Assembly: GCF_030409225.1 (NCBI RefSeq)
Contig: NZ_JAUFPK010000008.1
Span: 24,637 to 88,636 of the forward strand
Direction: 5' to 3'
Origin: Aquisalimonas lutea
Lineage (GTDB): Bacteria; Pseudomonadota; Gammaproteobacteria; Nitrococcales; Aquisalimonadaceae
Length of the DNA: 64,000 nt
Shown piece after piece: positions 42,937 through 53,144 of the stretch (positions within the stretch are counted from its first letter, which is position 1; every line of letters begins with the position of its first letter). Under the pieces are notes generated by a model that searched no databases, had not been told where the DNA came from, and worked only from the letters and a program-made list of their open reading frames with translations. The position numbers were made by a program, and so were the translations under genes.

Positions 42937-43245
42937 CCAATTCACCAGTGACGAATACCAGCGGTTTCTCGCCGGTCACAATATCGTGTGCAGCATGAGC
43001 GCTGTTGGGAGTTGTGCCGACAACGCGGCGGCCGAGGGCTTTTTCGGAATGCTCAAGCGCGAGCGTGTCCATCGCCGCCACTACCGCACCCACGCCGAGG
43101 CGCGTACGGATATCTTCGACTACATCGAGCGGTTCCATAACCCGAGGATGCGGCGGCGCGCTGCAAAGCGAAGAAAGGACGATGACGACTTAACTCAACC
43201 GTCCGTGGGAGCGGGGTAGAACCCCCGGCACGATTCACGTTGATT

Positions 43246-44220
43246 CTAGTCGGCCGTGAAGCGCTGACGATAGTCACCTGGAGACAGGCCGACGATGCGT
43301 GTGAACACTTTGCGAAACGCCCCTGGGTCCTGGTAGCCGACCTCCCACGCGACGATTTCGATGGATGACCTGGCAAACTGCAGAAGCTCCTGCGCTTTGC
43401 CCACACGGAGCCTTTGGCAGTACTCCAGCGGGGTCATTCGGGTGGCCTTGAAGAATCGGCGCTGGAACGTCCTTTCATGGAGCCCCGCGATGCGTGCAAG
43501 CCGACCGAGCGCGACCTCCTTCGCTTCGGTCTGCTGTAGCCAATGCTGCACCTTCAGGATGGCCTTGTCGCCATGCTTGAGCCTTGGGGCGAAGACGCTG
43601 TAATAGCGCTGCTCACGCCCTGGGGGGTCGACCAAAAGGATCCGCGCCGTCCTCATCATGATCGTCGGGCCCAGGAAGCGATCAAGGAGTTTGAGACCAA
43701 GATCCGTCCAAGACATAGCACCCCCAGCTGTCACGACCTCGCCGTCGTCAATGATCAGCCGATCAGCATCAAGGTGCACCTTCGGGAATCGCTCCCGGAA
43801 CTGATCCGCATACATCCAGTGTGTGGTCGCCGGGCGCCCGTCCAGCAGTCCCGCCTCGGCTAGCATGAACGCACCAGCGCATACCGACGTCAGGACGTCC
43901 CCGGCCCTGTGGTGCTGGCGGAGCCAATCACGGTAGGGCGCCGCTGTCTCTGGGGCCGGAGGCTCTCCCAGGCTCGGTGGCATGACCAACACTGTGGGCT
44001 CGCCGACGCCATCCGGCACGGTATCGAAAACCCGGGTCGGAGTCGCTTGGGCAGAGTCCAGCTGCCAATGGCTGACGCGGATACGCTCACCTCCGGGTGC
44101 TGTTTGAGGCAAAACAAACCGGTTCGTGACTTCGAACAGATCTGTCATGCCCAGAACAGCCGAGTGCTGCGCTTCAGGATAGAGCAGAAGACCAATCTCG
44201 ATAGGCGAGCCGGTGCTCAT
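43246..44220 (-). CDS. GlxA-type AraC-family regulator
   Basis: A 324-residue regulator with an N-terminal DJ-1/PfpI (glutamine amidotransferase-like) domain ('[21 protein letters not shown]', near residue 110) and a C-terminal AraC double helix-turn-helix ('[19 protein letters not shown]'; '[21 protein letters not shown]'). It is divergent from the hydrolase gene at 44338, with a TAGCCA/TGGCTA inverted repeat (44251-44272) in the gap, so it probably activates that gene. The longer upstream frame is rejected because it runs into the neighbour's promoter. Confidence 0.88.
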   Translation of the reverse strand: MSTGSPIEIGLLLYPEAQHSAVLGMTDLFEVTNRFVLPQTAPGGERIRVSHWQLDSAQATPTRVFDTVPDGVGEPTVLVMPPSLGEPPAPETAAPYRDWLRQHHRAGDVLTSVCAGAFMLAEAGLLDGRPATTHWMYADQFRERFPKVHLDADRLIIDDGEVVTAGGAMSWTDLGLKLLDRFLGPTIMMRTARILLVDPPGREQRYYSVFAPRLKHGDKAILKVQHWLQQTEAKEVALGRLARIAGLHERTFQRRFFKATRMTPLEYCQRLRVGKAQELLQFARSSIEIVAWEVGYQDPGAFRKVFTRIVGLSPGDYRQRFTAD

Positions 44221-44337
44221 TTGTCGTATTCGCCATCTATTGTGTCTATTTAGCCAATGGGCAATATGGCTACCTCCGAGCGATGATGTCAATACGCTCT
44301 GAAGAAGCGCCACAAACCGGGAAAGAGGAGTACCGAC

Positions 44338-44886
44338 GTGAGCAAGCGCGCCATTATCGCTGTTGACATCCAGAACGAATACTTTCCGGGCGGTAAGCTG
44401 CCGCTGGTGGGCATTGAGAAAGCCGCGGCGAATGCAGCCAGGGTTATTGAGCACGGTCGACGGGCGAACGATCAGATCATCCACTTCCGGCACGAGTTCC
44501 CCGACCCACAGGCACCGTTTTTCAACCCCGGCACTGACGGTGTTGAAACCAATCCGGCAGTTGCGCCGTTGGCGTCGGAAACGGTGATCGTGAAGAACTA
44601 TCCAAACTCCTTTCTCGAGACCGGACTGAAAGAGACCCTAGATTCACAGGGGGTCGAGGAGGTTGTGATCATTGGGGCCATGAGCCACATGTGCATCGAC
44701 GCAACCAGCCGCGCGGCCTCTGATCTTGGCTACAAGACCACCATTGTTCAGGATGCTTGCGCGACGCGTGATCTTGAGTTTGACGGGGTAACCGTTCCGG
44801 CGGGTCAAGTTCACGCCACGATCATGGCGGCGTTGGTGTTCGCTTACGGGACCGTGACAACCACAAAGGAATTTCTGACTCAATAG
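44338..44886 (+). CDS. Isochorismatase-family cysteine hydrolase
   Basis: A 182-residue hydrolase with the catalytic triad segments of the family: Asp in '[13 protein letters not shown]' (about residue 9), Lys in '[10 protein letters not shown]' and Cys in '[16 protein letters not shown]' (about 119). Members act on amides or vinyl ethers such as nicotinamide or isochorismate. GTG 44338 follows GAGGAG. It is paired divergently with a GlxA-type regulator, a frequent arrangement for such hydrolases. Confidence 0.9.
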   Translation: MSKRAIIAVDIQNEYFPGGKLPLVGIEKAAANAARVIEHGRRANDQIIHFRHEFPDPQAPFFNPGTDGVETNPAVAPLASETVIVKNYPNSFLETGLKETLDSQGVEEVVIIGAMSHMCIDATSRAASDLGYKTTIVQDACATRDLEFDGVTVPAGQVHATIMAALVFAYGTVTTTKEFLTQ

Positions 44887-44943
44887 ATGCGATCGTTCAG
44901 GATGAATTGAACCACCCCGGGGGGCCGAGTCTTGGGAGGCGAC

Positions 44944-47286
44944 ATGTCTGACCGACAGTGCGCTCACGATCATGAGCAGAAACATGATCCGGGTACCAGA
45001 GATCCGGTCTGTGGCATGACAGTGGATCCGCGCACCGCGGAACACCGCAGTCAGCACGCGGGCCGTTCCTGGTATTTCTGCTCCGCCCACTGCCAGTCCA
45101 AATTCGAGACCGACCCGGACTATTACCTTTCCGGTAAGGAAAACGCCGCTGAGCCGGTACCACCCGGAACCATGTACACCTGCCCGATGCACCCGGAAAT
45201 CCGGCAGGAAGGGCCGGGTGACTGCCCGATTTGCGGTATGGCCCTGGAGCCGGAGCAGGTGACTACGGATATGGGGCCCTCGGCCGAGCTCACGGACATG
45301 ACACGCCGGTTCTGGATCGGTGCGGTGTTGGCCCTTCCCGTGTTCCTGCTGGAAATGGGCGGTCATTTGATCGGCCTCACGCATTTGATCGCTCCCCAGA
45401 CGTCGAACTGGATCCAGCTGTTGCTGGCCACGCCGGTCGTGCTCTGGTGTGGCTGGCCGTTTTTCCAGCGGGGCTGGAAATCGGTCGTCAATCGCAGCCT
45501 GAACATGTTCACGCTCATCGCGATCGGCACCGGCGTTGCTTGGGCCTACAGCATGGTCGCGACGCTGGCGCCATCGGTGTTTCCGGACGCCTTCCGCCAG
45601 CCGGATGGATCGGTCGCGGTCTATTTTGAGGCCGCTGCGGTGATCGTGGTGCTGGTGCTGCTGGGGCAGGTGCTGGAGCTGCGGGCCCGGGAGAAGACGT
45701 CCGGCGCCATCAAGGCACTGCTGGAGCTGGCGCCGGCAACGGCCCGCCGACTGGACGCTGAAGGCAATGAAGCCGAGGTGTCGCTGGACCAGGTGCAGGT
45801 AGGCGACCGTCTTCGGGTCAAACCAGGCGACAAGGTGCCCCTGGACGGCGAAGTACTGGAGGGCGGCTCCAGCGTGGATGAATCCATGGTCACCGGCGAG
45901 CCGCTGGCTGTCAGCAAGGAACCGGGTGACTCGGTCATCGGCGGCAGCATCAACGAGCAGGGCAGCTTCGTCATGCGAGCTGACCGCGTGGGGCAGGACA
46001 CCATGCTGTCTCAGGTGGTCCAGATGGTGGCGAATGCCCAGCGCAGCCGGGCGCCCATCCAGGGGCTGGCGGATCGGGTGGCGGCCTGGTTCGTCCCGGC
46101 CGTGATCGTGATTGCTGTCATCGCCTTTGTCGCCTGGTCCGTTTTCGGGCCGCAACCACCCATGGCCTTCGGACTGATCGCGGCCGTCAGCGTATTGATT
46201 ATCGCCTGCCCCTGTGCTCTGGGTCTGGCCACGCCCATGTCCATTATGGTGGGGGTTGGCCGGGGCGCCCAGAGCGGGGTGCTTATTCGGGATGCGGAAT
46301 CTCTGGAGCGTATGGAAAAGGTCGACACGGTGGTGGTCGACAAGACCGGAACCCTGACGGAGGGGCGGCCCCAGGTGACCCGACTGGTCCCGGCTGAAGG
46401 CGATACCGAGGAAACCTTGATGCGGTTTGCGGCCGGCGTGGAAAAGGGTAGTGAACATCCCCTGGCTCGCGCCATCCTCGAGAAGGCGCAAACCATGGAA
46501 CTGGATTTGCCCGAGGTGACGGATTTTGATTCGCCCAATGGTAAGGGGGTGACCGGCTGGATTGACGGCCATCGAATCCTGCTCGGGAACCGGTTACTGA
46601 TGGAAGCGGAAAGTGTGGCCGTAGAGGCGTTCGAGGAGGAAGCGAATCAGCTTCGGCGGGACGGCGCGACGGTCATTTTCGCGGCCGTCGACGGGCGCAT
46701 CCGCGGGCTGGTGGCCATTGCGGACCCCGTGAAGGAAACGACGGAAGCCGCCATCCGGGCACTGCAGCAGGATGGCATCCGAGTCGTGATGCTCACGGGG
46801 GATAACCGGACTTCAGCCGAGGCGGTGGCGCGGCGGCTGGCGATCGACGAAGTCGAGGCTGAGGTGCTGCCGGAGGACAAGGGCAGGGTGGTGAAACGCC
46901 TGCAGGACGAAGGACGGGTCGTGGTCATGGCCGGCGATGGCGTGAACGACGCACCCGCACTGGCAACCGCCGACGTGGGTGTGGCCATGGATACCGGTAC
47001 GGATGTCGCCATCGAGAGTGCCGGGGTGACCCTGCTGCGCGGGGATCTGATGGGCATTGTCGAGGCAAGGCGGCTGTCGCGGGCAACCATGCGCAACATT
47101 CGCCAGAACCTGTTCTTTGCCTTTGTCTACAACTCGGCTGGCGTGCCGATTGCGGCGGGCGTTCTCTATCCATTCGCCGGGATCCTGCTGTCTCCCATCA
47201 TTGCGGCTGCAGCCATGTCCCTGTCGTCGGTCAGCGTGATTGCCAATGCGCTCAGATTGCGAGTTGTACGCCTGTCAGGGCCATAA
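44944..47286 (+). CDS. Heavy-metal (copper-type) P1B ATPase with YHS and metal-ribbon N-terminus
   Basis: A 780-residue exporter. The N-terminus has a YHS domain ('[10 protein letters not shown]', '[12 protein letters not shown]', residues 20-60) and a second metal-binding domain ('YTCPMHPEI' and '[10 protein letters not shown]', residues 78-105) instead of HMA repeats. The pump core has the transmembrane '[10 protein letters not shown]', phosphorylation 'DKTGTLTEG' and '[10 protein letters not shown]'. CPC predicts Cu(I) or Ag(I) export. GGGAGG precedes ATG 44944. It differs clearly from the CopA at 60752, so the organism has two copper ATPases of different build. Confidence 0.93.
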   Translation: MSDRQCAHDHEQKHDPGTRDPVCGMTVDPRTAEHRSQHAGRSWYFCSAHCQSKFETDPDYYLSGKENAAEPVPPGTMYTCPMHPEIRQEGPGDCPICGMALEPEQVTTDMGPSAELTDMTRRFWIGAVLALPVFLLEMGGHLIGLTHLIAPQTSNWIQLLLATPVVLWCGWPFFQRGWKSVVNRSLNMFTLIAIGTGVAWAYSMVATLAPSVFPDAFRQPDGSVAVYFEAAAVIVVLVLLGQVLELRAREKTSGAIKALLELAPATARRLDAEGNEAEVSLDQVQVGDRLRVKPGDKVPLDGEVLEGGSSVDESMVTGEPLAVSKEPGDSVIGGSINEQGSFVMRADRVGQDTMLSQVVQMVANAQRSRAPIQGLADRVAAWFVPAVIVIAVIAFVAWSVFGPQPPMAFGLIAAVSVLIIACPCALGLATPMSIMVGVGRGAQSGVLIRDAESLERMEKVDTVVVDKTGTLTEGRPQVTRLVPAEGDTEETLMRFAAGVEKGSEHPLARAILEKAQTMELDLPEVTDFDSPNGKGVTGWIDGHRILLGNRLLMEAESVAVEAFEEEANQLRRDGATVIFAAVDGRIRGLVAIADPVKETTEAAIRALQQDGIRVVMLTGDNRTSAEAVARRLAIDEVEAEVLPEDKGRVVKRLQDEGRVVVMAGDGVNDAPALATADVGVAMDTGTDVAIESAGVTLLRGDLMGIVEARRLSRATMRNIRQNLFFAFVYNSAGVPIAAGVLYPFAGILLSPIIAAAAMSLSSVSVIANALRLRVVRLSGP

Positions 47287-47384
47287 TCGAGCGCTCGTAA
47301 GAAACAGCCGGCCGAGTTTGTTCCCAGCCTGCTGGTCTGTCCACCACACATCCATTCAGCGGGAGGACCTTCCGGCCAACGCCT

Positions 47385-47408
47385 GACTGTGGAGTATGGT
47401 CCACAGTC
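47385..47408. promoter_or_regulatory. 24-base perfect palindrome upstream of the MerF-like gene
   Basis: GACTGTGGA (47385-47393), six-base centre, TCCACAGTC (47400-47408). Its position 39 bases before ATG 47447 and its long perfect arms suit an operator for a metal-sensing dimer. The regulator gene is not adjacent. Confidence 0.6.
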
Positions 47409-47446
47409 TAGACTCCACTCGCCCCGCGGACGAAATAGGAGCAGGC

Positions 47447-47725
47447 ATGACTATTGAGACGGTCTCGCGAACTACAACTGCCAGACGCCTCGCATGGGTG
47501 GCCGGCGCTGCTTGCGTCGGGTGCTGCGCTATTCCGGTGCTCGCTCTCGCATTTGGCTTCACCGCAGTTGCTGGGCTTGGGGTGTACTTTGAGCGTGCCG
47601 CCCTCGGCTTCTTCGTGGCGAGCGGAGGCATATTTCTCTATCTGGCACTGAAGAAGAACCGAAAGGCCTGCAGCGTCGATTGCTCCTGCAAGGGCGCCTC
47701 AGCCGAAAGGGCTCAGCAGCGCTGA
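47447..47725 (+). CDS. Small cysteine-rich membrane protein, MerF/MerT-like
   Basis: A 92-residue protein with two membrane spans. The first holds paired cysteines ('GAACVGCCAIPVLALAF', near residue 18) as in mercuric-ion transporters, and the C-terminus has a second cysteine group ('KACSVDCSCKGAS'). AGGAG stands before ATG 47447. It may carry Hg(II) or another soft metal across the inner membrane; the neighbouring copper ATPase supports a metal role. It is longer than MerF and shorter than MerT. Confidence 0.65.
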   Translation: MTIETVSRTTTARRLAWVAGAACVGCCAIPVLALAFGFTAVAGLGVYFERAALGFFVASGGIFLYLALKKNRKACSVDCSCKGASAERAQQR

Positions 47726-47931
47726 GGAGCAAAGCAGTCCCAGAGGCCTTGCACGGTGTCACATCCGCCGTTACAGGCTTCGCGGACGGCGTTCAGCCTG
47801 GCTGTGTATGTCTCGAGAAAAGCTATATTCCGTGCATGGAATCTTCCCCAGCCCTACGGTCATCAGTGACGATGTAGAATCCGCCTCCACCTGCGCAGGT
47901 ACAGGAATCCTTCTGCTCGGCGAGGCCAACG

Positions 47932-48766
47932 ATGGCACTCCCGGAAACAATGAGTGGCGTGGTCCTGACAGGCCATGGAGGTCTCGAGAAGCTCGAATGG
48001 CGGGATGATCTGCCGGTCCCCGCTCCGACCCCCGAATCGGTCCTCATCCGGGTTGCAGCCTCGGCTGTCAACAACACGGATGTGAACACGCGCATCGGGT
48101 GGTATTCGAAACGCGTCCTTGGCGACACCGCCTCGGGCGCGTCGGAGGGCTACGGCGACGAGGCAAATGAGGATGGAAGCTGGTCCGGGGATGCCTTGGT
48201 CTTTCCGCGCATCCAGAGCGCGGATTGCTGCGGTGTGATCGTGGCCGTCGGGGAGGGGGTTCACGATACAAGGGTCGGCGAACGGGTCGTCGTGCGTGCC
48301 GTCCAGTCCCCCAAGACGGACGGCGCCGATCTGTCGATCGCGACCTTCGGCTCGGAACGTGACGACGCCTTCGCCGAATACACGACTGTTGCAGCGGAAG
48401 ACGCGGTCCCAGTCCGGTCCGCTTTGTCCGACGCCGACATCCCCGGGCGCGCCGTCGATATGGTTCTTGACCTCGTCGGGGGTGGACGCTGGAGCGATTT
48501 CATCGACGCGCTGGCCAACGGCGGGCGCCATCGCGGGCCCCATCGTGGAGCTGGACCTACGCACGCTCTATCCGTGCGATCTGTCGTTCTTCGGCTGCAC
48601 GCACCAACCGGCTACCGTGTTCACGGATCTCGTCGGCTATATCGAGGCTGGCGAGATCCGTCCGGTGATCGCCGACACGTATCCGCTGCGAGACCTCCGT
48701 GCCGCCCAGGAGGCCTTCCTGTCCAAGTCCCATGTGGGCAAGGTTGGCATCCTGGTGCGCGAGTAA
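47932..48766 (+). pseudogene. Zinc-type alcohol dehydrogenase, internal deletion and frameshift
   Basis: The N-terminal GroES-like part is good ('GLEKLEWRDDLPVPAPTPES'; 'FPRIQSADCCGVIVAVGEGV'). After 'SALSDADIPG' the sequence jumps to 'RAVDMVLDLVGGG', skipping roughly 80 residues that should hold the nucleotide-binding GxGxxG loop. A frameshift near 48525 then moves the C-terminal part ('IAGPIVELDLRTLYPCDL' to 'HVGKVGILVRE') into another frame. It cannot make an active enzyme. Confidence 0.8.
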
Positions 48767-48806
48767 GGCGCCTGCACGTTCTGCCCACGACATATTGCAC
48801 TCGGCG

Positions 48807-49766
48807 TCACACCGTCGCCTGCGGCTGGAAGCGACGCCGCCATTCAGTGGGCGTGGCGCCGAAGCGGGCCCGGAAGTGCTGGCGAAGTGCAGCGGCCGAG
48901 GGAAAGCCGACCAGCCCGGCAATGGTCTCGACCGAGTGGGCGCTGGTCTCGAGCAGCTCCTGGCTGCGCCGCAGCCGCTCGGCCTGCAGCCATTCGCCCA
49001 CGGACAGGCCCGTGGCACGCTGAAAGTGGCGCGTCAGGCTGCGCCGGCTCAGGCTGACCCTGCGGGCGAGCGCATCCAGGGAATGAGGTCCATCGAGGTG
49101 GGTACGCAGGTACTCCAACAGGTCATTGACTCGGCCATCGCGGGTCGACGTCGGAACCGGATGCTCGATGAACTGTGCCTGACCGCCCTCGCGGTATGGC
49201 GGGATGACCATGCGGCGTGCCACCCGATTGGCGACGGCACCGCCATGACGCTGGCGCACGAGATACAGGCAGCAGTCCAAGCCCGCGGCGGTGCCCGCCG
49301 AGGTAATGCAGCGCGCATCATCCACGTAGAGGGCATTGGTATCCAGTCGCACCGCCGGGAAGCGATGCAGGAAGTCCTGCTCGAGCCCCCAGTGGGTGGC
49401 GGCACGGCGGCCGTCGAGCAGCCCGGCATAGGCCAGCACGTAGGTGCCCATGCAAAGACCCACCACCTCCGCACCGCGCTGATACGCCGCGACGAGAGCA
49501 TCCAGCAGCGCCCGGGGCGGCCGTTCGGAGGGATCGCGCCAGTAGGGCACGACGATGATCTCCGCCTCGGCCAGGGCATCCAGGCCGTGCCCGGTGTCGA
49601 GCACGAGGCCCTGGTCCGAGCGCAGCCGCCCCGGCTCCCCGGCGCAGAGCCTCAGATCGAAGAGGCGCTGGCCGGGGAGGATATCGTCGAAGATGACGCA
49701 GGGCACCGAGACGTGGAAGGCACTGAAGTGGTTGAAGGCCACCACGGCCACCGTGGGTATCGACAT
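48807..49766 (-). CDS. GlxA/FtrA-type AraC-family regulator
   Basis: A 319-residue regulator with a DJ-1/PfpI domain ('VVGLCMGTYVLAYAGLLDGR', near residue 100) and a C-terminal AraC domain ('LDALARRVSLSRRSLTRHF'; 'SVETIAGLVGFPSAAALRQHF'). AGGAGG 5 bases before ATG 49766 sets the start. The stop of the MBL-fold gene lies 24 bases upstream on the same strand, so the two form an operon. Confidence 0.88.
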   Translation of the reverse strand: MSIPTVAVVAFNHFSAFHVSVPCVIFDDILPGQRLFDLRLCAGEPGRLRSDQGLVLDTGHGLDALAEAEIIVVPYWRDPSERPPRALLDALVAAYQRGAEVVGLCMGTYVLAYAGLLDGRRAATHWGLEQDFLHRFPAVRLDTNALYVDDARCITSAGTAAGLDCCLYLVRQRHGGAVANRVARRMVIPPYREGGQAQFIEHPVPTSTRDGRVNDLLEYLRTHLDGPHSLDALARRVSLSRRSLTRHFQRATGLSVGEWLQAERLRRSQELLETSAHSVETIAGLVGFPSAAALRQHFRARFGATPTEWRRRFQPQATV

Positions 49767-49789
49767 TCGGGCCTCCTCGTGCATCGTGC

Positions 49790-50560
49790 TCACAGTGTCA
49801 GCGGTTCTCCGTCCTCGGGCACCAGGAGGTGCTCAGCCATGCCCTGCTCCCTGCCATAGGCCCGCAGTTGCTCCCGGGTCAGCACGCAGTGGTTGACCGC
49901 TTCCATATGACTGGCGACCAGAGTCGCGTCCGGGGCGGCACGGTGGACCTCACGCACGTCCTCGGCATTCATGATGATCGAGCCCAGGTCCTCGATGCCG
50001 GCATCACCGCAGTTCAGCACCACGACATCCGGCGCCTGGGTGGCCAGGGTATCGGCCACGTAGCCATTCCATACCGTATCGCCGGCAATGTAGAGCGACT
50101 TCTCATCAGGGTGCCGCAAGACCACGCCACTGACCCTGCCCAGCCGCGCACCAGCGGCAGCCATGGCGGCATCGGAGCCGTGCTGGCCGGGCGTGCGGGT
50201 GAGCGCGATGTCGCCGAGCACGCCCGCCCCGGTGAAAGGCACGACCCGGGTAAAGCCCTGGGCCCGGATTACCTCGGCGTCCTCGCCGTTCTGGGTGAGG
50301 ATCGGCATGTCGCGAGGCACCCGGGTCCGGGCGGCCTCGTCCCAATGGTCCGGATGGAGATGCGTCACTAGGATGGCGTCCACGTCCAGCAACTCCTCCA
50401 CCGGCATCGGCAGCGCCACCAGCGGGTTGCGCAGGTGGCTGTTCACGGTGCCCTCGAAGCCGGGATAGGCGTCCTTGTCCGCCAGCATCGGATCGACGAG
50501 GATCCGATTGCCGGCGTATTCGAGCTTCAAGGTGGCGTTGCGGACTTGGGTCAATAGCAT
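49790..50560 (-). CDS. Metallo-beta-lactamase-fold hydrolase
   Basis: A 256-residue MBL-fold protein of the UlaG-like branch. The metal motif HxHxDH is in 'VTHLHPDHWDEA' (near residue 66), with further ligands in 'TPGQHGSD' and 'YIAGDTVWNG'. Members hydrolyse phosphate esters, lactones or related bonds. ATG 50560 has GAGG 9 bases upstream, whereas ATG 50575 has GAGG directly against it, so 50560 is preferred. It is co-transcribed with the GlxA-type regulator. Confidence 0.82.
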   Translation of the reverse strand: MLLTQVRNATLKLEYAGNRILVDPMLADKDAYPGFEGTVNSHLRNPLVALPMPVEELLDVDAILVTHLHPDHWDEAARTRVPRDMPILTQNGEDAEVIRAQGFTRVVPFTGAGVLGDIALTRTPGQHGSDAAMAAAGARLGRVSGVVLRHPDEKSLYIAGDTVWNGYVADTLATQAPDVVVLNCGDAGIEDLGSIIMNAEDVREVHRAAPDATLVASHMEAVNHCVLTREQLRAYGREQGMAEHLLVPEDGEPLTL

Positions 50561-50735
50561 GGCGATGTTCCTCATCCTCGGTATGGATAAGGCGACACCG
50601 TAACGGCCCGTTCCTACGACGAAAATGGCCCAAAAGACAGCTATCGTCGCAATCGGGCCAATTGCAGTATGCGCTCAACCTTGGTGAAATCGATAGCGGA
50701 CGTTCGGAATCAGACCTCTACGGTCTGCTCAGGGT

Positions 50736-52449
50736 CCAGGCCGTGTGAAAACTCTGAAGGCGTCGCGCTCACGGGCCGGGGTGATGCGAACGACGGCGAA
50801 CGTGAACGACGCAGCCTTTCCCTCAGGAGGAATGCGGCCTGTCTATCCAGAAACGGCCAGTTAGGGTCATCGAATTTTCCCCACCGGCTTGGAACGCATC
50901 GTTCTGGTCATCCGCGCTGTGAGACGCGATGACAGCGGGCCGGACCGATCTCAGGCTCGCATGGCCTGGATCAGCGGTCCGGGGCCGAGGATGTTCATGG
51001 CCCGTTTGAAGTTGTAGGCGAGCACGTGCAGGCTCATCTCGGCATTCACGCCAGGGAGTCGTTTGGTGAGGAAGTGGGTCGAGCCCATCCAGGCTTTCAG
51101 GGTCCCGAACGGGTGCTCCACTGTCTGTCGTCGCAGTCGCATGACTTCGGGATAGCGATCCAGGCGTGACTGCACAGCGTCAAGCACGCTCTGATGCTCC
51201 CACCGACGGATTCGTCGGTGCACGCCACGCGTGCACTGGTCCTTGATGGAGCAGCTCGGACACGCGGAACTCCAGTAGGCGTGCTGGATCTGCCCGTTTT
51301 GCTCGTTGGAGAACCGCCAGATGAGCCGCTCGCCGGCAGGGCAATAATAGGCATCCTCCTCGGGCGCGTACCGAAAAGCCTCTCTCGGGAAGTACCCCTC
51401 GGCGCCGTTGCCTGATGTCAGCGGCTTGGGCACGTAGGTCATGATGTTGGCCTGCTCGCAGGCAAGGATCTCCTCACCCTTGAAGTAGCCGCGGTCGGCA
51501 ATGACGTGCAGTTCCTCCGTCCCGAGGGCGTCTGAGGCCTGGTGCGCCATGTTGGCAAGTTGGGTGCGGTCGTGGCCGACGTTGGTGACCTCGTGGGCGA
51601 CGATCAAGTGATGGTCGCTGTCGACGGCCGTTTGTACGTTGTACCCCACCATCCCTGTACCGCGGCCGCTGGTCGCCATGGAGCGCGCATCCGGGTCCGT
51701 GAGCGAGACTTGCCGATCGGGGGCTTCCTGCCTCTGGGCCTCGATCGCCCGCAGGCGCTCGACTTCCTTCTGGAGCCTCGTGATTTTCTCCTTGAGATGG
51801 CCCGTCGCCGCCTCCGGAGAACACCGGCGTCGTTGTGATCCGACGTCTCGAGCTGACCCAGGTAGCGCTCGATGCTCTCCTCGATTTGCTCCATGCGCCG
51901 CCTCATCTTCGCGGCGGTGAAATTGTGGTCCCGGTTGTTGACCGCCTTGAACTTGCTGCCATCGATGACAACCATGGCCTCAGAGAACAGCTCCAGGCGG
52001 CGGCACAGCGCCACGAACTCCCGGCACACCTCCCGAATGGCCTTGCCATTGTCCTTGCGGAAATCGGCGATGGTCTTGAAATCCGGACTGAGCCGCTCGG
52101 TCAGCCACATCAGTTCCACGTTGCGCTGCGCCTCGCGCTCCAGGCGCCGACTCGACTGAATCCGGTTGAGGTAGCCGTAAATGTAGATCTTGAGCATCGC
52201 CGCCGGGTGATAAGCGGGTCGCCCCGTCTCCTTGGGATCGACGCCGGCAAAGCCGAGTCCACGCAGATCGAGGGTCTCGACGAACGCCTCGATGGCTCTG
52301 ACCGGGTTGTCCTCTGCGATGAAGTCGTCCAGACACTCCGGAAACAGCGTGCTCTGACCACGAGCCTCACCCCGTACGAAACGCGTCATGGCTCAGCCCC
52401 CTGTGTACTCCAGCAATTGTATCGGGGACCGCGTTTTCACACAGCCTGG
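50736..52449. mobile_element. IS1182-family insertion sequence
   Basis: A 1714-base element bounded by 17-base inverted repeats CCAGGCYGTGTGAAAAC (50736-50752 and complement 52433-52449, one mismatch). It carries a single frameshifted transposase gene. Confidence 0.82.
50951..52389 (-). pseudogene. IS1182-family transposase, one frameshift
   Basis: The N-terminal part from ATG 52389 has 'DDFIAEDNPVRAIEAFV', 'GRPAYHPAAMLKIYIYGYL' and 'VVIDGSKFKAVNNRDHNF' (first catalytic Asp). Near 51822 the frame breaks after 'NDAG'; the other frame resumes with 'EAATGHLKEKITRLQKE' and runs through 'VGYNVQTAVDSDHH', 'VIADRGYFKGEE' and 'EHPFGTLKAWMG' to 50951. One base change separates the two halves, which together give the normal length of about 480 residues. 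Confidence 0.88.
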
Positions 52450-52550
52450 GTCGGTTCGCGAAGTTCAGAGCGCTGCGAAACTACCTAACCTGTCATGATG
52501 CTTCGAATGGTATGGCTCGCAGACGACCAAAGCCGACACGCTGTTTCACT

Positions 52551-53042
52551 TCAGTCTTGGCTCTGGCTCCGTTTGCGCGGCATGAGCTGTCCTTCCCACG
52601 CCGGTGATTCCTCGACCTCCACGTCCCGGGGGTGGAGGTCGTCACCGCATTCACTGCACACGAGGACGCCACGCATCCGATGGCCACAGCCACGATGGCG
52701 ATGCCGGATCGGCGGGCCCCTGTCATCGGCCATATACCGATCGCCCCAGTGCACGAGGGAGAGAATCACCGGGTAGAGATCTCGCCCTTTGACGGTGAGT
52801 CGGTACTCGTCGCGCCGTGGGCGTTCCTGATAGGGACGTTTCTCCAGAACACCCGCGTCGAGCAGCTTCTTCAGCCGGTCAGAGAGGATGTGCCGTGTGA
52901 TGCCCAGTCGTGCCTCGAAGTCATCGAAACGGCGCACGCCGAGGAAGCAGTCACGCAGGATAACGAGAGTCCACCGGTCGCCAACGACCGACAGCGCCCG
53001 GGCCAGGGAGCAGGGTTGTTGGTCCAGTTCTTCCCAGCGCAT
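52551..53042 (-). CDS. HxlR-family transcriptional regulator
   Basis: A 163-residue winged-helix regulator ('CSLARALSVVGDRWTLVILRD', residues 11-31; 'FDDFEARLGITRHILSDRLKKL'; wing 'RDEYRLTVKGRDLYPV'). The C-terminus adds cysteine pairs ('GCGHRMRG', 'CSECGDDL') that may bind zinc, which basic HxlR proteins lack. It is divergent from the SDR gene, with two identical palindromes in the gap, so it probably represses that operon and senses a reactive or aromatic compound. Confidence 0.88.
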   Translation of the reverse strand: MRWEELDQQPCSLARALSVVGDRWTLVILRDCFLGVRRFDDFEARLGITRHILSDRLKKLLDAGVLEKRPYQERPRRDEYRLTVKGRDLYPVILSLVHWGDRYMADDRGPPIRHRHRGCGHRMRGVLVCSECGDDLHPRDVEVEESPAWEGQLMPRKRSQSQD

Positions 53043-53074
53043 GGCCGACTCCTATAGGTTGATCTTTGCACAGC

Positions 53075-53128
53075 TTGACAGGTTCCAAAAAAGAACTATA
53101 TCGTTCAAGCCAAGTTCCAAAAAAGAAC
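53075..53128 (+). promoter_or_regulatory. Promoter of the SDR operon with twin HxlR operators
   Basis: TTGACA (53075-53080), 16-base spacer, TATATC (53097-53102). The identical palindrome GTTCCAAAAAAGAAC occurs at 53082-53096, filling the spacer, and at 53114-53128, exactly 32 bases (three helical turns) away. This fits a dimeric repressor covering the promoter. Confidence 0.75.
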
Positions 53129-53144
53129 CCTGAAGGAGTTCCAC

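Larger units (their letters stand above)
38615..43219 (+). pseudogene. IS3-family orfB, split by two insertions
   Basis: Block 1 (38615-39023) carries the N-terminal part and ends at '...KWVTDITY'. Block 2 (41304-41484) resumes with 'LRTAENWLYLAVVLDLWNQ' and ends at 'VLHSDRGCQ'. Block 3 (from about 42937 to 43219) gives 'FTSDEYQRFLAGHNIVCSM', the final glutamate in 'NAAAEGFFGMLK' and 'YIERFHNPRMRRR'. All three DDE acidic residues are present once joined. Splicing of the intron alone would not restore function because of the IS30 copy. Confidence 0.85.
38263..43230. mobile_element. IS3-family element carrying a group II intron and an IS30 element
   Basis: Imperfect inverted ends share GGTTCTACCCCG and CACGGAC (38263-38293 and complement 43201-43230). 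Between them are orfA, and orfB split into three blocks by insertions at 39024-41303 and 41485-42936. Removing both restores a continuous IS3 orfB frame from 38615 to 43219. The bare IS3 would be about 1.24 kb, normal for the family. Confidence 0.85.

Noticed and set aside
44644..46572. 642-residue open frame on the - strand
   Set aside because: Antisense of the YHS-type metal ATPase; the real gene on the other strand has every P1B motif.
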